Positions 27,607-36,331 of a stretch of DNA of 64,000 nucleotides are shown here, piece after piece. The notes below the pieces were generated by a model. That model searched no databases. It had not been told where the DNA came from and was given only the letters and a program-made list of their open reading frames with translations. How positions within the stretch are numbered: the stretch's first letter is position 1; each line of letters opens with the position of its first letter. The stretch comes from an uncultured Pelagibacteraceae bacterium (GTDB lineage: Bacteria > Pseudomonadota > Alphaproteobacteria > Pelagibacterales > Pelagibacteraceae). Position numbers and translations under genes: made by a program. The stretch spans positions 18,312-82,311 of the forward strand of contig CABXYU010000003.1 in the NCBI GenBank assembly GCA_902516625.1, written 5' to 3'.

Positions 27607-28805
27607 ATATACTGTGGATTTAGCTTATTTCTTATAAAAAATAAGAAAGTAATAGATAAAGAGATATAAAAAACAGAGACTAATGCTATTTGTTCAATTG
27701 AAAACCCTTTATCAATTAAAAATCCAAATAAAGCTGTTCCAAATGCTGTAGAAAAAACCATTAAGGCTGTTGTAAGAGCTTTAATCGAACCAATATACTT
27801 AACGCCATAAATTTCAGCCCAAGTCGAGGAGCCCAAAACATTAGCCAAACCATTTGAAACACCAATAAGACCTAAAAAAATAAATGCTGATAAAGGTATA
27901 TCGAAAAAAATTAATACCAACGCTGACATTAACAAAGGAATGTTTATGAAAATTAACAGTTTTCTACTAGTAAATTTGTCTATTAAAAAACCGGATGCCA
28001 ACAAAGTAATTACTGATAATGCAGAATAGACCATGAAAGATTGTGCAATTACAAATTCACCCCACCCTTTTGACTCTGTTATAAATGATTGATAAACAAA
28101 AACACCAGTTGCAATCCATGGCATTGCTAGCATATTTAAACAGACAATATAAAATCTATAATCTTTAATTACTTCAACTCTTTTCCACTGTTTAATATTT
28201 TTAGGTTTGTCATCATTTATTTCCTCTCTTGACTCAAAATTTAACTTTTTTATCAAGAAAAAAGATGCAATCGGTAAAAATACTAAAACTAATAACGATA
28301 TAAATATCCATATATTTTGCCAGGTTGTGATGGTTAATAAAAAAACAATTAATACTGGTAAAATAAATTCTGCTGTTGATAGACCAAACCAACATACGCT
28401 TAAAGCTTTTCCTCTAGATTTTGTAAAATATCTTGAAATAGTTGTCGTTGCAGTATGGGACATCATTCCTTGGCCTGAAAACCTCATTAAAAAAATTGCA
28501 ACAAATAAAAATACTATAGAAGAAATTTTTGAGAAGAAATAACAAGAAAAAGAAAGAAGTAATGTTACAAAAAAAGCGAATTTAAATATATTAATATCGT
28601 CTATTTTTTTTCCAACCCAAATCAAAAGAAAACTACTTAGTAATGTAGCTGAAGCATAAATTGATCCAAATTGTCCCTGTGTAATAGAAAGTGTCTCACG
28701 TATACTGGAATTAAACAAACCAAGAAAAAAACTCTGTCCAAAACTAGAAAAAAATGTAAAAATAAATCCAAATATAATTACTTTTAAACTTAAATTATTA
28801 AACAT
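27603..28805 (-). CDS. Major facilitator superfamily transporter
   Basis: 400 residues with about twelve hydrophobic segments in two six-helix halves. The loop between helices 2 and 3 reads LIWVGKKIDDIN, a degraded form of the GxxxDRxGRR motif, and the second half has SGFLIDKFTSRKLL at the matching place. The N terminus FSSFGQSFFLGLFNSSIRETLSITQGQFG is like oxalate/formate- or monocarboxylate-type MFS proteins. The substrate is unknown. It is divergent from the hydroxyisobutyrate-dehydrogenase-like gene with an eight-base gap between starts. Confidence 0.82.
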   Translation of the reverse strand: MFNNLSLKVIIFGFIFTFFSSFGQSFFLGLFNSSIRETLSITQGQFGSIYASATLLSSFLLIWVGKKIDDINIFKFAFFVTLLLSFSCYFFSKISSIVFLFVAIFLMRFSGQGMMSHTATTTISRYFTKSRGKALSVCWFGLSTAEFILPVLIVFLLTITTWQNIWIFISLLVLVFLPIASFFLIKKLNFESREEINDDKPKNIKQWKRVEVIKDYRFYIVCLNMLAMPWIATGVFVYQSFITESKGWGEFVIAQSFMVYSALSVITLLASGFLIDKFTSRKLLIFINIPLLMSALVLIFFDIPLSAFIFLGLIGVSNGLANVLGSSTWAEIYGVKYIGSIKALTTALMVFSTAFGTALFGFLIDKGFSIEQIALVSVFYISLSITFLFFIRNKLNPQYI

Positions 28806-28813
28806 AAAAAATT

Positions 28814-29683
28814 ATGAGTTGTAATGTTGCTTTCATTGGTCTTGGTGTCATGGGTTATCCAATGGCTGGTTATATATCAAAAGGTGGGCACAATGTAACT
28901 GTTTTTAACAGAACTAAATCTAAAGCAGAAAAATGGATTAAGGAATACAAAGGTAAAATTGCAGAAACACCAGCTGAAGCTGCAAAAGATGCTGAATATG
29001 TTTTTACCTGTGTTGGAAACGATAATGATTTAAGAGAAGTTACTTTTGGTGACAAAGGTGCATTTAAAAATATTAAGAAAGGTGCAATATATATTGATAA
29101 CACAACTGCTTCAGCAACAATAGCGAAAGAAATTTACGAATACGCAAATAAAAATGGATTTGGAGCACTGGATGCTCCTGTGTCAGGTGGACAAGCTGGT
29201 GCTGAGAATGGTGCATTAACAGTTATGATTGGTGGTGATCAAGCTGACTTTGATAAAGCAAAAGATAAAATCGATTGCTACAGCAAAAAAATAAAATTAC
29301 TTGGTAAAGCTGGTTGTGGACAATTAGCAAAAATGGTTAATCAAATTTGTATTGCAGGATTAGTTCAAGGATTATCTGAGGGAATTAATTTTGGAATTAA
29401 AGCTGGATTAAACATGGAAGATGTAATTGAAGTTATTTCCAAAGGTGCTGCTCAATCTTGGCAAATGGAAAATAGATATAAAACAATGATTGATGATAAA
29501 TTTGATTTTGGTTTTGCGGTTGATTGGATGAGAAAAGATTTAAAAATAGCAATGGATGAGGCTAAGAATAATGGTTCATTATTACCTGTTACAGAACTAG
29601 TTGATAAATTTTATGAAGAAGTTCAAGATTTAGGTGGAAATCGTTGGGATACATCAAGTTTAATCAAAAGATTTAGAAAGTAG
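28814..29683 (+). CDS. 3-hydroxyisobutyrate dehydrogenase-family (beta-hydroxyacid) dehydrogenase
   Basis: 289 residues. The N-terminal Rossmann motif FIGLGVMGYPMAGYISKGGHNVTVFNRTKSKAE suggests NADP preference (NRT). The substrate loop is DAPVSGGQAGAENGALTVMIGG, and GKAGCGQLAKMVNQICIAG carries the catalytic Lys. The family includes tartronate semialdehyde reductase, hydroxyisobutyrate dehydrogenase and gamma-hydroxybutyrate/glyoxylate reductase. The exact substrate cannot be fixed. Four bases separate it from the flavin-oxidase-like gene. Confidence 0.88.
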   Translation: MSCNVAFIGLGVMGYPMAGYISKGGHNVTVFNRTKSKAEKWIKEYKGKIAETPAEAAKDAEYVFTCVGNDNDLREVTFGDKGAFKNIKKGAIYIDNTTASATIAKEIYEYANKNGFGALDAPVSGGQAGAENGALTVMIGGDQADFDKAKDKIDCYSKKIKLLGKAGCGQLAKMVNQICIAGLVQGLSEGINFGIKAGLNMEDVIEVISKGAAQSWQMENRYKTMIDDKFDFGFAVDWMRKDLKIAMDEAKNNGSLLPVTELVDKFYEEVQDLGGNRWDTSSLIKRFRK

Positions 29684-29686
29684 TGT

Positions 29687-30286
29687 ATGCAGCCAGCATA
29701 CTATGAAAATTTAGATGAAATTCAGAATAAGTATTGGTCAATGTTAGATGATGCAGTTACTAACAGGGCTTCGCCTTTTAGAATTCCTGTTTTTATCTGT
29801 GCTCATCAAGATGAAGTTGACGGTAGAGTTGTTGTTTTAAGAAAATCAGATCGAAAAAATAATCTATTACAATTTCACACTGATTTTAGATCTCCAAAGG
29901 TAAATATTCTCAAAAAAAACAAAAATGCATCTTTAGTTTTTTATGATAAAGAGGAAAAAATACAATTAAGAGCAAAAGTAGAATGTGAAGTTAATAATCA
30001 AAATTCTACCACAGATGAATCTTGGGAAAAAACTCAACATATAAGTAGAAGGTGCTATTTAACTGATAGTCCTCCAGGAACTACATCAGAAAATCCAACC
30101 TCTGGAATGATATCTAAATTAGAGGATTTTGATTATACGATGGAGCAAAGTGAAGAAGGCTATAAAAATTTTACAGTTATTAAATGTAAAATTAAGTCTA
30201 TTGAATGGCTTTATCTTGCAGCTAAAGGACATCGAAGAGCTAAGTTTGATTTAGACACTAATAAAAATGATTGGTTAATTCCCTAA
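29687..30286 (+). CDS. Pyridoxamine 5'-phosphate oxidase-like FMN-binding protein
   Basis: 199 residues with the split-barrel FMN-binding fold: RASPFRIPVFICAHQDEVDGRVVVLRKSDRKNNLLQFHTDFRSPKVNILKKNKNASLVFYDKEEKIQLRAKVECEV corresponds to the PNPOx N-terminal domain, and IEWLYLAAKGHRRAKFDL resembles the end of PdxH (EWLYLxxxGHRRAxF). Spacing is shorter than true PdxH (about 215), and the C-terminal dimerisation segment is not typical, so a B6 oxidase role is possible but unproven. It shares its stop region (CTAA) with the convergent methyltransferase gene. Confidence 0.75.
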   Translation: MQPAYYENLDEIQNKYWSMLDDAVTNRASPFRIPVFICAHQDEVDGRVVVLRKSDRKNNLLQFHTDFRSPKVNILKKNKNASLVFYDKEEKIQLRAKVECEVNNQNSTTDESWEKTQHISRRCYLTDSPPGTTSENPTSGMISKLEDFDYTMEQSEEGYKNFTVIKCKIKSIEWLYLAAKGHRRAKFDLDTNKNDWLIP

Positions 30287-31095
30287 AATCTCAACAATAA
30301 TAATTTCTTTATTATATTAAATATCATAAAAAGAAATGTATAGATTTTATAAAAAACTTTATACTTAAGATAGTACTTAAATGAATTACCAGTTCGTGAA
30401 GATTTTTCATTAAACTTCATATCTTCATAAGAGTGATTAATAACTTCTTTACTTGATTTATCATTTATACCTTTTCTTACAAAAACTAAATTATGATAAA
30501 AAGAAATATTTGTTATTTTAGCATCATACTTATCAGAAATATAAAATGGGTTTGCTATTTCTTGATAATTTAATCTATCAGTTAAATGCTTAAAAAAATT
30601 CATGTGAGTATTAGAATATTTCAAATCAAAAGGATTTCCACCAAAGAAATGATTATAACTTGTTTGCATATCTTCAACTACATATAAACCTTCGTTATTT
30701 AGAAAAGGAAAAAGAAGATGAAAACTTTTAATTACATCTTTTTTTAAATGACTGCCATCATCTATAATAATGTCAAAATTTTCGTATTTATTGATTATTT
30801 CATTAATAAAATTTTCATCACTTTGAGACCCCTGATGGACTTCAATGTTATCTCTATCTAATTTTTTTTCTTTAGTATCTATTTTGTGAATATCAATTCC
30901 AATTATTTTTGAGTTTTTGAAGTAATCTGACCAGGTCAGTAAAGACTTTCCATCAGCAATTCCTATTTCAAGTATCTTAAGTCTTTTGTCTCTCAATCTT
31001 TCAAAATAGTTTTCGTAAACATTTGTGTATCCATGTTCTAATTTATCTGTTTTATATGACGCTGCTATAGTGGAAAGTTTATTATTTGAATTCAT
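30283..31095 (-). CDS. SAM-dependent methyltransferase (macrolide/cephalosporin-type O-methyltransferase fold)
   Basis: 270 residues from the ATG at 31095. The ORF-track start at 31137 is a TTG inside the upstream gene. Motif I is LKILEIGIADGKSLLTW, then IGIDIH, a DIIIDDGSHLKKDVIKSF metal/catalytic segment and GLYVVEDMQTSYNHFF. This IDDGSH...VEDMQTSY pattern is that of metal-dependent sugar O-methyltransferases such as MycE/TylE relatives and of uncharacterised LPS-linked methyltransferases. It probably methylates a cell-surface sugar, by analogy; substrate unproven. Confidence 0.72.
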   Translation of the reverse strand: MNSNNKLSTIAASYKTDKLEHGYTNVYENYFERLRDKRLKILEIGIADGKSLLTWSDYFKNSKIIGIDIHKIDTKEKKLDRDNIEVHQGSQSDENFINEIINKYENFDIIIDDGSHLKKDVIKSFHLLFPFLNNEGLYVVEDMQTSYNHFFGGNPFDLKYSNTHMNFFKHLTDRLNYQEIANPFYISDKYDAKITNISFYHNLVFVRKGINDKSSKEVINHSYEDMKFNEKSSRTGNSFKYYLKYKVFYKIYTFLFMIFNIIKKLLLLRF

Positions 31096-31106
31096 TTTTT
31101 TAAAAT

Positions 31107-31619
31107 CTAAAATATAGATTTGGAATATTTTTTCCAATTATCCTGGTAATGCTTTGTATTTTCCCAAACTGCTTTTTTTTCTTCCTCAGTAACCTCTCTT
31201 ACCACTTTGCCTGGTGACCCAATTACTAAGGAATTATCTGGTATTACTTTATTTTCTGTTATTAGAGCTTTTGCTCCAATAATACAGTTCTTGCCTATAT
31301 TTGCTTTATTCAAAATTACTGCCCCGATACCAATCAGACTATTGTCACCAATAGTGCAGCCGTGAAGCATAACTAAATGTCCAACTGTTACGTCTTTTCC
31401 AACTTTTAAAGGACATCCTGGATCTGTATGTAATACGCTTCCATCTTGCACATTTGAACCTTCTCCAATATGAATATTTTCTATATCTCCTCTCAACGTT
31501 GCGTTGAACCAGATACTTGTATTTTTTTCTAGTGTAACATCGCCTATAACAACAGCATTTGGGGCTACCCAATTTTCACCAGAGTTTTTTGGTTTTTTAT
31601 CTTTTAAATCGTAAAACAT
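31107..31619 (-). CDS. Gamma-class carbonic anhydrase-like hexapeptide protein
   Basis: 170 residues. Left-handed beta-helix with the gamma-CA family pattern: WVAPNAVVIGDVTLEKNTSIWFNATLRGDIENIHIGEGSNVQDGSVLHTDPG, then VTVGHLVMLHGCTIGDNSLIGIGAVIL. The three metal histidines are visible as VLHT, GHLV and MLHGC. Members include YrdA, PaaY and CaiE-like proteins; carbonic anhydrase activity is shown for only some. It sits between the methyltransferase and the divergent thioredoxin-fold gene. Confidence 0.88.
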   Translation of the reverse strand: MFYDLKDKKPKNSGENWVAPNAVVIGDVTLEKNTSIWFNATLRGDIENIHIGEGSNVQDGSVLHTDPGCPLKVGKDVTVGHLVMLHGCTIGDNSLIGIGAVILNKANIGKNCIIGAKALITENKVIPDNSLVIGSPGKVVREVTEEEKKAVWENTKHYQDNWKKYSKSIF

Positions 31620-31639
31620 AATTTATATATTATTACATT

Positions 31640-32191
31640 ATGCCAATACAAACTCCAATATGTGATTTCGGCCAAAAGGCACATGACTTTGAGCTTAAAT
31701 CAACTGATAATAAAATAATTTCTCTAAATGATATTAAAGGCGAAAATGGAACTCTAATTATGTTTATTTGCAATCATTGTCCTTATGTAAAAGCTGTTAC
31801 AAAAGATATTGTTGAAGATTGCAATGAATTAAAAAAAATTGGAATTAACTCGGTAGCTATTTGTGCTAACGATGCTGAGAATTATCCTGAAGATTCTTTT
31901 GATAATATGATTGAATTTGCAAAAAAAAATCAGTTTGGTTTTCCTTATCTAAATGATGAAACTCAAGAAACAGCCAAAACATATGGTGCTGTATGTACAC
32001 CAGACTTTTTTGGTTATAATAAAGATTTAGAGCTTCAGTATAGAGGAAGATTGAGAGAACTTAAAAATTTATTGCCAGTAAGAAGTGGTGAAAGTGATCT
32101 TCTTGTAGCTATGAAACAAATAGCTGAGATAAATAAAGGGCCTGAAAACCAAACTCCTAGTGCTGGTTGTGGCATTAAGTGGAAAAAATAA
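31640..32191 (+). CDS. Thioredoxin-fold redoxin (AhpC/TSA-like, CNHC motif)
   Basis: 183 residues. DFGQKAHDFELKSTDNKIISLNDIKGENGTLIMFICNHCPYVKAVTKDI gives the peroxiredoxin-like start with an active-site CNHC in place of CxxC and CPYVKA, and YGAVCTPDFFGYN holds the cis-Pro loop with an extra Cys. This matches the widespread thioredoxin family that is usually annotated only by fold. No signal peptide, so cytoplasmic. It probably reduces a disulfide or peroxide; the partner is unknown. Confidence 0.82.
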   Translation: MPIQTPICDFGQKAHDFELKSTDNKIISLNDIKGENGTLIMFICNHCPYVKAVTKDIVEDCNELKKIGINSVAICANDAENYPEDSFDNMIEFAKKNQFGFPYLNDETQETAKTYGAVCTPDFFGYNKDLELQYRGRLRELKNLLPVRSGESDLLVAMKQIAEINKGPENQTPSAGCGIKWKK

Positions 32192-32194
32192 TTA

Positions 32195-33277
32195 ATGTAT
32201 CTAATTGTTACTAGAGCTTTTCCACCAGAATTAGGTGGCATGCAAAGTCTTATGTGGGGTCTTGCTAAAGAAATGTCTAAAAACTTTATGATTAAAGTTT
32301 TTGCAGATTATCAAGAAAATCATAAAGAGTTTGATAAAAAAGAAAACTTTTCAATTGAAAGAGTTGGAGGATTAAAATTTCTTCGAAAAATAAGAAAAGC
32401 TCAATTAGTAAATGAATTTTTAAAAGACAGTAAAGTACAAGGAATAATTGCTGATCACTGGAAAAGTCTAGAATTTATTAGTACTGATAAAAAAAAATAT
32501 TGTTTAATCCATGGAAAAGAAATCAATCATCCAAAAGGAAGTTCGTTAAACAAAAGAGTAATTAAAGTTTTAAATAATGTTGAAAAAGTAATTGCTAACT
32601 CTGAATATACTAAAAATTTGGCGATTAATAATGGAGTAAATAAAGATAAATTAATTGTAATTAATCCTGGTGTTAATCCTGTTCAAGAATTAAATAAAAA
32701 ATCATTGGAAAAAGTTGAAAGCTTACTTAAAATAAAATCCCCAAGATTAATCACCGTTTCAAGATTTGATAAAAGAAAAAATCATGAAAAAATAGTCATG
32801 GCTCTAAGAAATTTAAAACAGATATATCCAGATATAGTCTATATTTGTATTGGATACGGTGATGAAGAAGAAAATATTAAAGATTTAGTAAGAGAACTTG
32901 ATCTAAGTTCTCAAGTTATGTTTTTTAAAAATATCAGTGATGAATTAAAAAATTCTTTACTAGCTAAGTCTAATATTTTTGTTATGCCTTCAATTATTCA
33001 CAAAAAATCTGTAGAGGGTTTTGGAATAGCTTATGTGGAGGCCGCTCAATACAGCATTCCATCACTTGGAGGAAAAGATGGTGGCGCATCGGATGCAATC
33101 AGTCATGGTAAAACAGGTTTAATTTGTGATGGAAATAATTTGGATGATGTTTATTCATCATTAAATTCAATGATTGAAAACAAGAAATATCATGTGCTTG
33201 GTAAAAATGCTAAAGAATATGTTTCTAAATTTCAGTGGGAAGAAATAGTAGAAGAGTACAAAAAAATTCTGAATTAA
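32195..33277 (+). CDS. Glycosyltransferase family 4 protein
   Basis: 360 residues of GT-B fold. The N terminus TRAFPPELGGMQSLMWGLAKEMSK is the classic GT4 glycine-rich loop, ITVSRFDKRKNHEKIVMAL starts the nucleotide domain, and SVEGFGIAYVEAAQYSIPSLGGKDGGASDAI is the E(x7)E region (EGFGIAYVEA). It transfers a sugar from a nucleotide donor to a surface polysaccharide or lipid acceptor. The stop codon overlaps that of the convergent tctA by four bases (TTAA). Confidence 0.9.
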   Translation: MYLIVTRAFPPELGGMQSLMWGLAKEMSKNFMIKVFADYQENHKEFDKKENFSIERVGGLKFLRKIRKAQLVNEFLKDSKVQGIIADHWKSLEFISTDKKKYCLIHGKEINHPKGSSLNKRVIKVLNNVEKVIANSEYTKNLAINNGVNKDKLIVINPGVNPVQELNKKSLEKVESLLKIKSPRLITVSRFDKRKNHEKIVMALRNLKQIYPDIVYICIGYGDEEENIKDLVRELDLSSQVMFFKNISDELKNSLLAKSNIFVMPSIIHKKSVEGFGIAYVEAAQYSIPSLGGKDGGASDAISHGKTGLICDGNNLDDVYSSLNSMIENKKYHVLGKNAKEYVSKFQWEEIVEEYKKILN

Positions 33278-34776
33278 GGTTTCTTTTTTGTTAAAGTTTT
33301 ATAAATATGCCAAAGAACAATTAATATTGTTGTTGCTAATATACAAACTGTAAGAGTTCTATCCCATAAAAATTCCCAAGACCCATTACTTAAAAGTAAA
33401 GATCTTCTTAAATTTTCTTCCATTAGTCCACCAAGAACAAATGCTAAAATAAGAGGTGGCATTGGAAAATCATATAATCTCAAAAATGTTGCAACCAGTG
33501 CTATTCCAATCATTAAATAGATATCAAAATTATTAAATGACATTACATAAATTCCTGTTATTGAAAAAAATAAAATTAATGGAATTAAATAATTTTTTGG
33601 AACTGCAAGAATTCTAGCGATATAAGGGATTAGAGGTAAATTTAATATTAATAAAATAACCATTCCTATATACATAGACATTATTACAGACCAAAAAATT
33701 TCTGGGTTGGTCATATATAATCTTGGTCCAGGCTGAATACCAAAACCTAATAGAGCTCCCAACATAACAGCTGTAGTTCCACTTCCTGGTATACCAAGAG
33801 TTAACATTGGAACAAAAGAACCAGAGCAAGCTGCATTATTAGCAGTTTCAGGAGCAGATAATCCGTTTACACTTCCTTTTCCAAATTTTTCTTTTTCCTC
33901 ATCTTTAACTAAATTTCTCTCCAATCCGTAAGCTAGGAAAGATGCGATGGTTGCTCCTGCTCCAGGCAAAACACCAATGAGAAAACCTATCACCGAAGAT
34001 CTAGGAATTGTTTTGTACATTTTTCCTCTTTCTACTTTATCTATTTTAATTGATCCTAATTCAGTCAATGAAACTTGTTTTGCAGCAGCTGTTGGATCAT
34101 TTCTTTTTAAAATAATAGTCAATGCTTCACTCATTGCAAAAGTTGCCATTACCACAAGAACAAAGCTTATTCCGTCAGTAAGGTTCATATTGTTAAATGT
34201 AAATCTTGTAATATCTGACAATGAGTCCTGACCAACTGACGCCAACATCAAACCAAGAACAACCATCATCATTGCTTTTAAAAATTGACCTTTTGAAGAA
34301 AAGGCTGCAATGGCTGTTAAACCTAAAATCATAAGAGCAAAATAATCTGGTGATCTAAATGATAAACTCACTTTAGATAAACTTGGAGCCATGAATAATA
34401 AATAAATTGCTGACAATGTTCCTCCTGCAAATGAACTCCATGCAGCAATCGCTAGAGCTTTTCCAGCTTTTCCTTGTTGAGCCATTGGATAGCCATCAAA
34501 TGATGTAGCTACGGTTCCTGGAACACCGGGTGCATTTAATAATATTGACGATGTTGAACCTCCAAAAACAGCACCATAGTAAACTCCAGCCATCAAAATT
34601 AATCCAGTTGCAGGATCAAAACCATATGTAATTGGTATCATTAAAGCTATTGCTGTCATTGGGCCTAGTCCTGGCAGCATTCCAATAATTGTTCCAAAGA
34701 AACAACCAATCATCACCATGAAGATATTTTTAAAAGTAAGTGCTGTAGTTAAACCAATTAGTATTCCTTCAATCAT
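33274..34776 (-). CDS. tctA: Tripartite tricarboxylate transporter, large permease TctA
   Basis: 500 residues with about twelve membrane segments. TctA signatures: GCFFGTIIGMLPGLGPMTAIALMIPITYGFDPATGLILMAGVYYGAVFGGSTSSILLNAPGVPGTVATSFDGYPMAQQG and the internal repeat GVLPGAGATIASFLAYGLE...SGSFVPMLTLGIPGSGTTAVMLGALL. It forms the Na+- or H+-driven channel for organic acids delivered by TctC. It overlaps tctB by four bases (ATGA). The real substrate may be any dicarboxylate, tricarboxylate or aromatic acid. Confidence 0.96.
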   Translation of the reverse strand: MIEGILIGLTTALTFKNIFMVMIGCFFGTIIGMLPGLGPMTAIALMIPITYGFDPATGLILMAGVYYGAVFGGSTSSILLNAPGVPGTVATSFDGYPMAQQGKAGKALAIAAWSSFAGGTLSAIYLLFMAPSLSKVSLSFRSPDYFALMILGLTAIAAFSSKGQFLKAMMMVVLGLMLASVGQDSLSDITRFTFNNMNLTDGISFVLVVMATFAMSEALTIILKRNDPTAAAKQVSLTELGSIKIDKVERGKMYKTIPRSSVIGFLIGVLPGAGATIASFLAYGLERNLVKDEEKEKFGKGSVNGLSAPETANNAACSGSFVPMLTLGIPGSGTTAVMLGALLGFGIQPGPRLYMTNPEIFWSVIMSMYIGMVILLILNLPLIPYIARILAVPKNYLIPLILFFSITGIYVMSFNNFDIYLMIGIALVATFLRLYDFPMPPLILAFVLGGLMEENLRRSLLLSNGSWEFLWDRTLTVCILATTILIVLWHIYKTLTKKKP

Positions 34777-35243
34777 CCCATTACTCCAATTAATTTTAAG
34801 AAAGGATCTCTTAAATAAATATCAAGAACACCATGCAACAAATACATAAACGTAGCCACAAATGGAAATGACAAAAAAAACATTAATATCCATCTTCTTT
34901 CGCCTAAAAAATAATAAGAGGCAAATAAAAACAAAGAAGTAGTTAAAAAGTATCCAACCTTTAGAATTGTTGCTCCATATATAATTGCTATTAGAATTAA
35001 TATTCCTGTTTTTTTGTACTCTAAAGATTTATATTCAACTTTAATGGTATCAGGATCTGGTAAGATTAATTTTAAACCAGAAAAGAATAGACCAGAGTAA
35101 CCTAGATAAATTGGAAATGTTTTGGCATTAAAAGGTGCATTTTCATCAAATGCAAATACCTGAATTTGGTGAGCAGTATATAAATAAAATGCTGAGAAAA
35201 TAAAAAAGAGCAGTGATATAATTTTTGTAGTATTTATATTCAC
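34773..35243 (-). CDS. tctB: Tripartite tricarboxylate transporter, small permease TctB
   Basis: 156 residues with four hydrophobic segments and little sequence conservation, as usual for TctB. It is identified by size, topology, the AFDENAPFNAKTFPIYLGYSGLFFSGLKLI opening and its place between tctC and tctA. It stabilises or couples the large permease. A small hairpin separates it from tctC upstream. Confidence 0.9.
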   Translation of the reverse strand: MNINTTKIISLLFFIFSAFYLYTAHQIQVFAFDENAPFNAKTFPIYLGYSGLFFSGLKLILPDPDTIKVEYKSLEYKKTGILILIAIIYGATILKVGYFLTTSLFLFASYYFLGERRWILMFFLSFPFVATFMYLLHGVLDIYLRDPFLKLIGVMG

Positions 35244-35258
35244 TGCTCTTTAAATTTA

Positions 35259-35275
35259 TTAATCCGAAGGATTAA
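35259..35275 (-). other. Small hairpin at the tctC stop codon
   Basis: On the minus strand TTAATCC-TTC-GGATTAA is a perfect seven-pair hairpin with a three-base loop, beginning in the stop codon of tctC and lying between tctC and tctB. No T run follows directly. Position suggests a 3' stabiliser for the binding-protein message. Confidence 0.45.
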
Positions 35276-36252
35276 ATAACTCCTAGCTTTTTCATAAGAG
35301 CTGTCATTTCTTTAGTTTGAGTTTTTAAAAACTTAACAAACTTTTTGTCTGGATTGTAAATATTAACCCAAGCATTTCTTGCTCTTACAGCTTCCCATTC
35401 AGGAGTTTTTTGTACATCACCTAACATTTTAGCAATAGCTTTTTTATCTTTATTGCTCATGCCTGGAGGGCCAAAAAATCCTCTCCAATTTACGAATTGT
35501 ACATCATATCCTTGTTCTTTAAGTGTTGGTGCATCTGGTGCATCAGAAACTCTTTCAGGTGCAGTAATACCAATAATTCTTACTTGGTCTCTTGCCCCCA
35601 TAAGTTCACCTAAACCTGTAGAAATAATTTGAGTTTCTCCAGATAAAAGTCCTGCTAATGCCTTTCCACCTGCATCGTAAGGAATATAAGCTACATCATT
35701 TGGATTTGCACCGGCAGCTTGGAAAGCTAAAGCACCAATTAAATGGTCCATACTTCCTCTTACAGAACCACCAGCCATTTTAATTGAACTAGGGTTTGCT
35801 TTGTATGCATCCACAACATCTTTAAAGTTTTTGTAAGGTGAGTCTTTAGCAACTGCTATCGCACCGTAGTCACCAATTACTCCAGCTATTGGCACAACAT
35901 CTTTATAAGATAAAGTTCCACTTCCACTTACATAACCCTTATGTCTTGTGATTGATCTTAAAACTAAAGGTGTTGATTGTACTAATATAGTATTTTCAGG
36001 CTTAGTATTAATCATAAAAGCAAGTGCTTTTCCACCACCACCACCTGACATGTTTTCAAATGATGCGCTTTTTAAAAATCCAGCTTTTGTTAAAGCTTCT
36101 CCAGTACCTCTAGCAGTTCCATCCCAACCACCACCAGCACCCCCACCAATTACAAAGTGTAATTTTTCAATTGCAATTGAGTTTACTGTTGTTGTTGATA
36201 ATAAAAGAACAGCTGAGAATAAAACTGAAAAAAAAGATTTAATTAGTTTCAT
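35272..36252 (-). CDS. tctC: Tripartite tricarboxylate transporter, substrate-binding protein TctC
   Basis: 326 residues with a Sec signal peptide (MKLIKSFFSVLFSAVLLLSTTTVNSIA). The mature protein begins IEKLHFVIGGGAGGGWDGTARGTGEALTKAG, the glycine-rich ligand loop of TctC/Bug proteins, and later has GSVRGSMDHLIGALAFQAAG and YIPYDAGGKALAGLLSGETQ. It delivers an organic acid to TctBA in the periplasm. A good Shine-Dalgarno, GAGAGGAAATA, precedes the start. Highest-expressed gene of the trio is likely, given the hairpin after it. Confidence 0.93.
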   Translation of the reverse strand: MKLIKSFFSVLFSAVLLLSTTTVNSIAIEKLHFVIGGGAGGGWDGTARGTGEALTKAGFLKSASFENMSGGGGGKALAFMINTKPENTILVQSTPLVLRSITRHKGYVSGSGTLSYKDVVPIAGVIGDYGAIAVAKDSPYKNFKDVVDAYKANPSSIKMAGGSVRGSMDHLIGALAFQAAGANPNDVAYIPYDAGGKALAGLLSGETQIISTGLGELMGARDQVRIIGITAPERVSDAPDAPTLKEQGYDVQFVNWRGFFGPPGMSNKDKKAIAKMLGDVQKTPEWEAVRARNAWVNIYNPDKKFVKFLKTQTKEMTALMKKLGVI

Positions 36253-36331
36253 TATTTCCTCTCGTTGTTATATTTAATAATTAGATTAAACATATTTTAA
36301 GTAATCTAGTCAACAACCAAAGATAGAATAC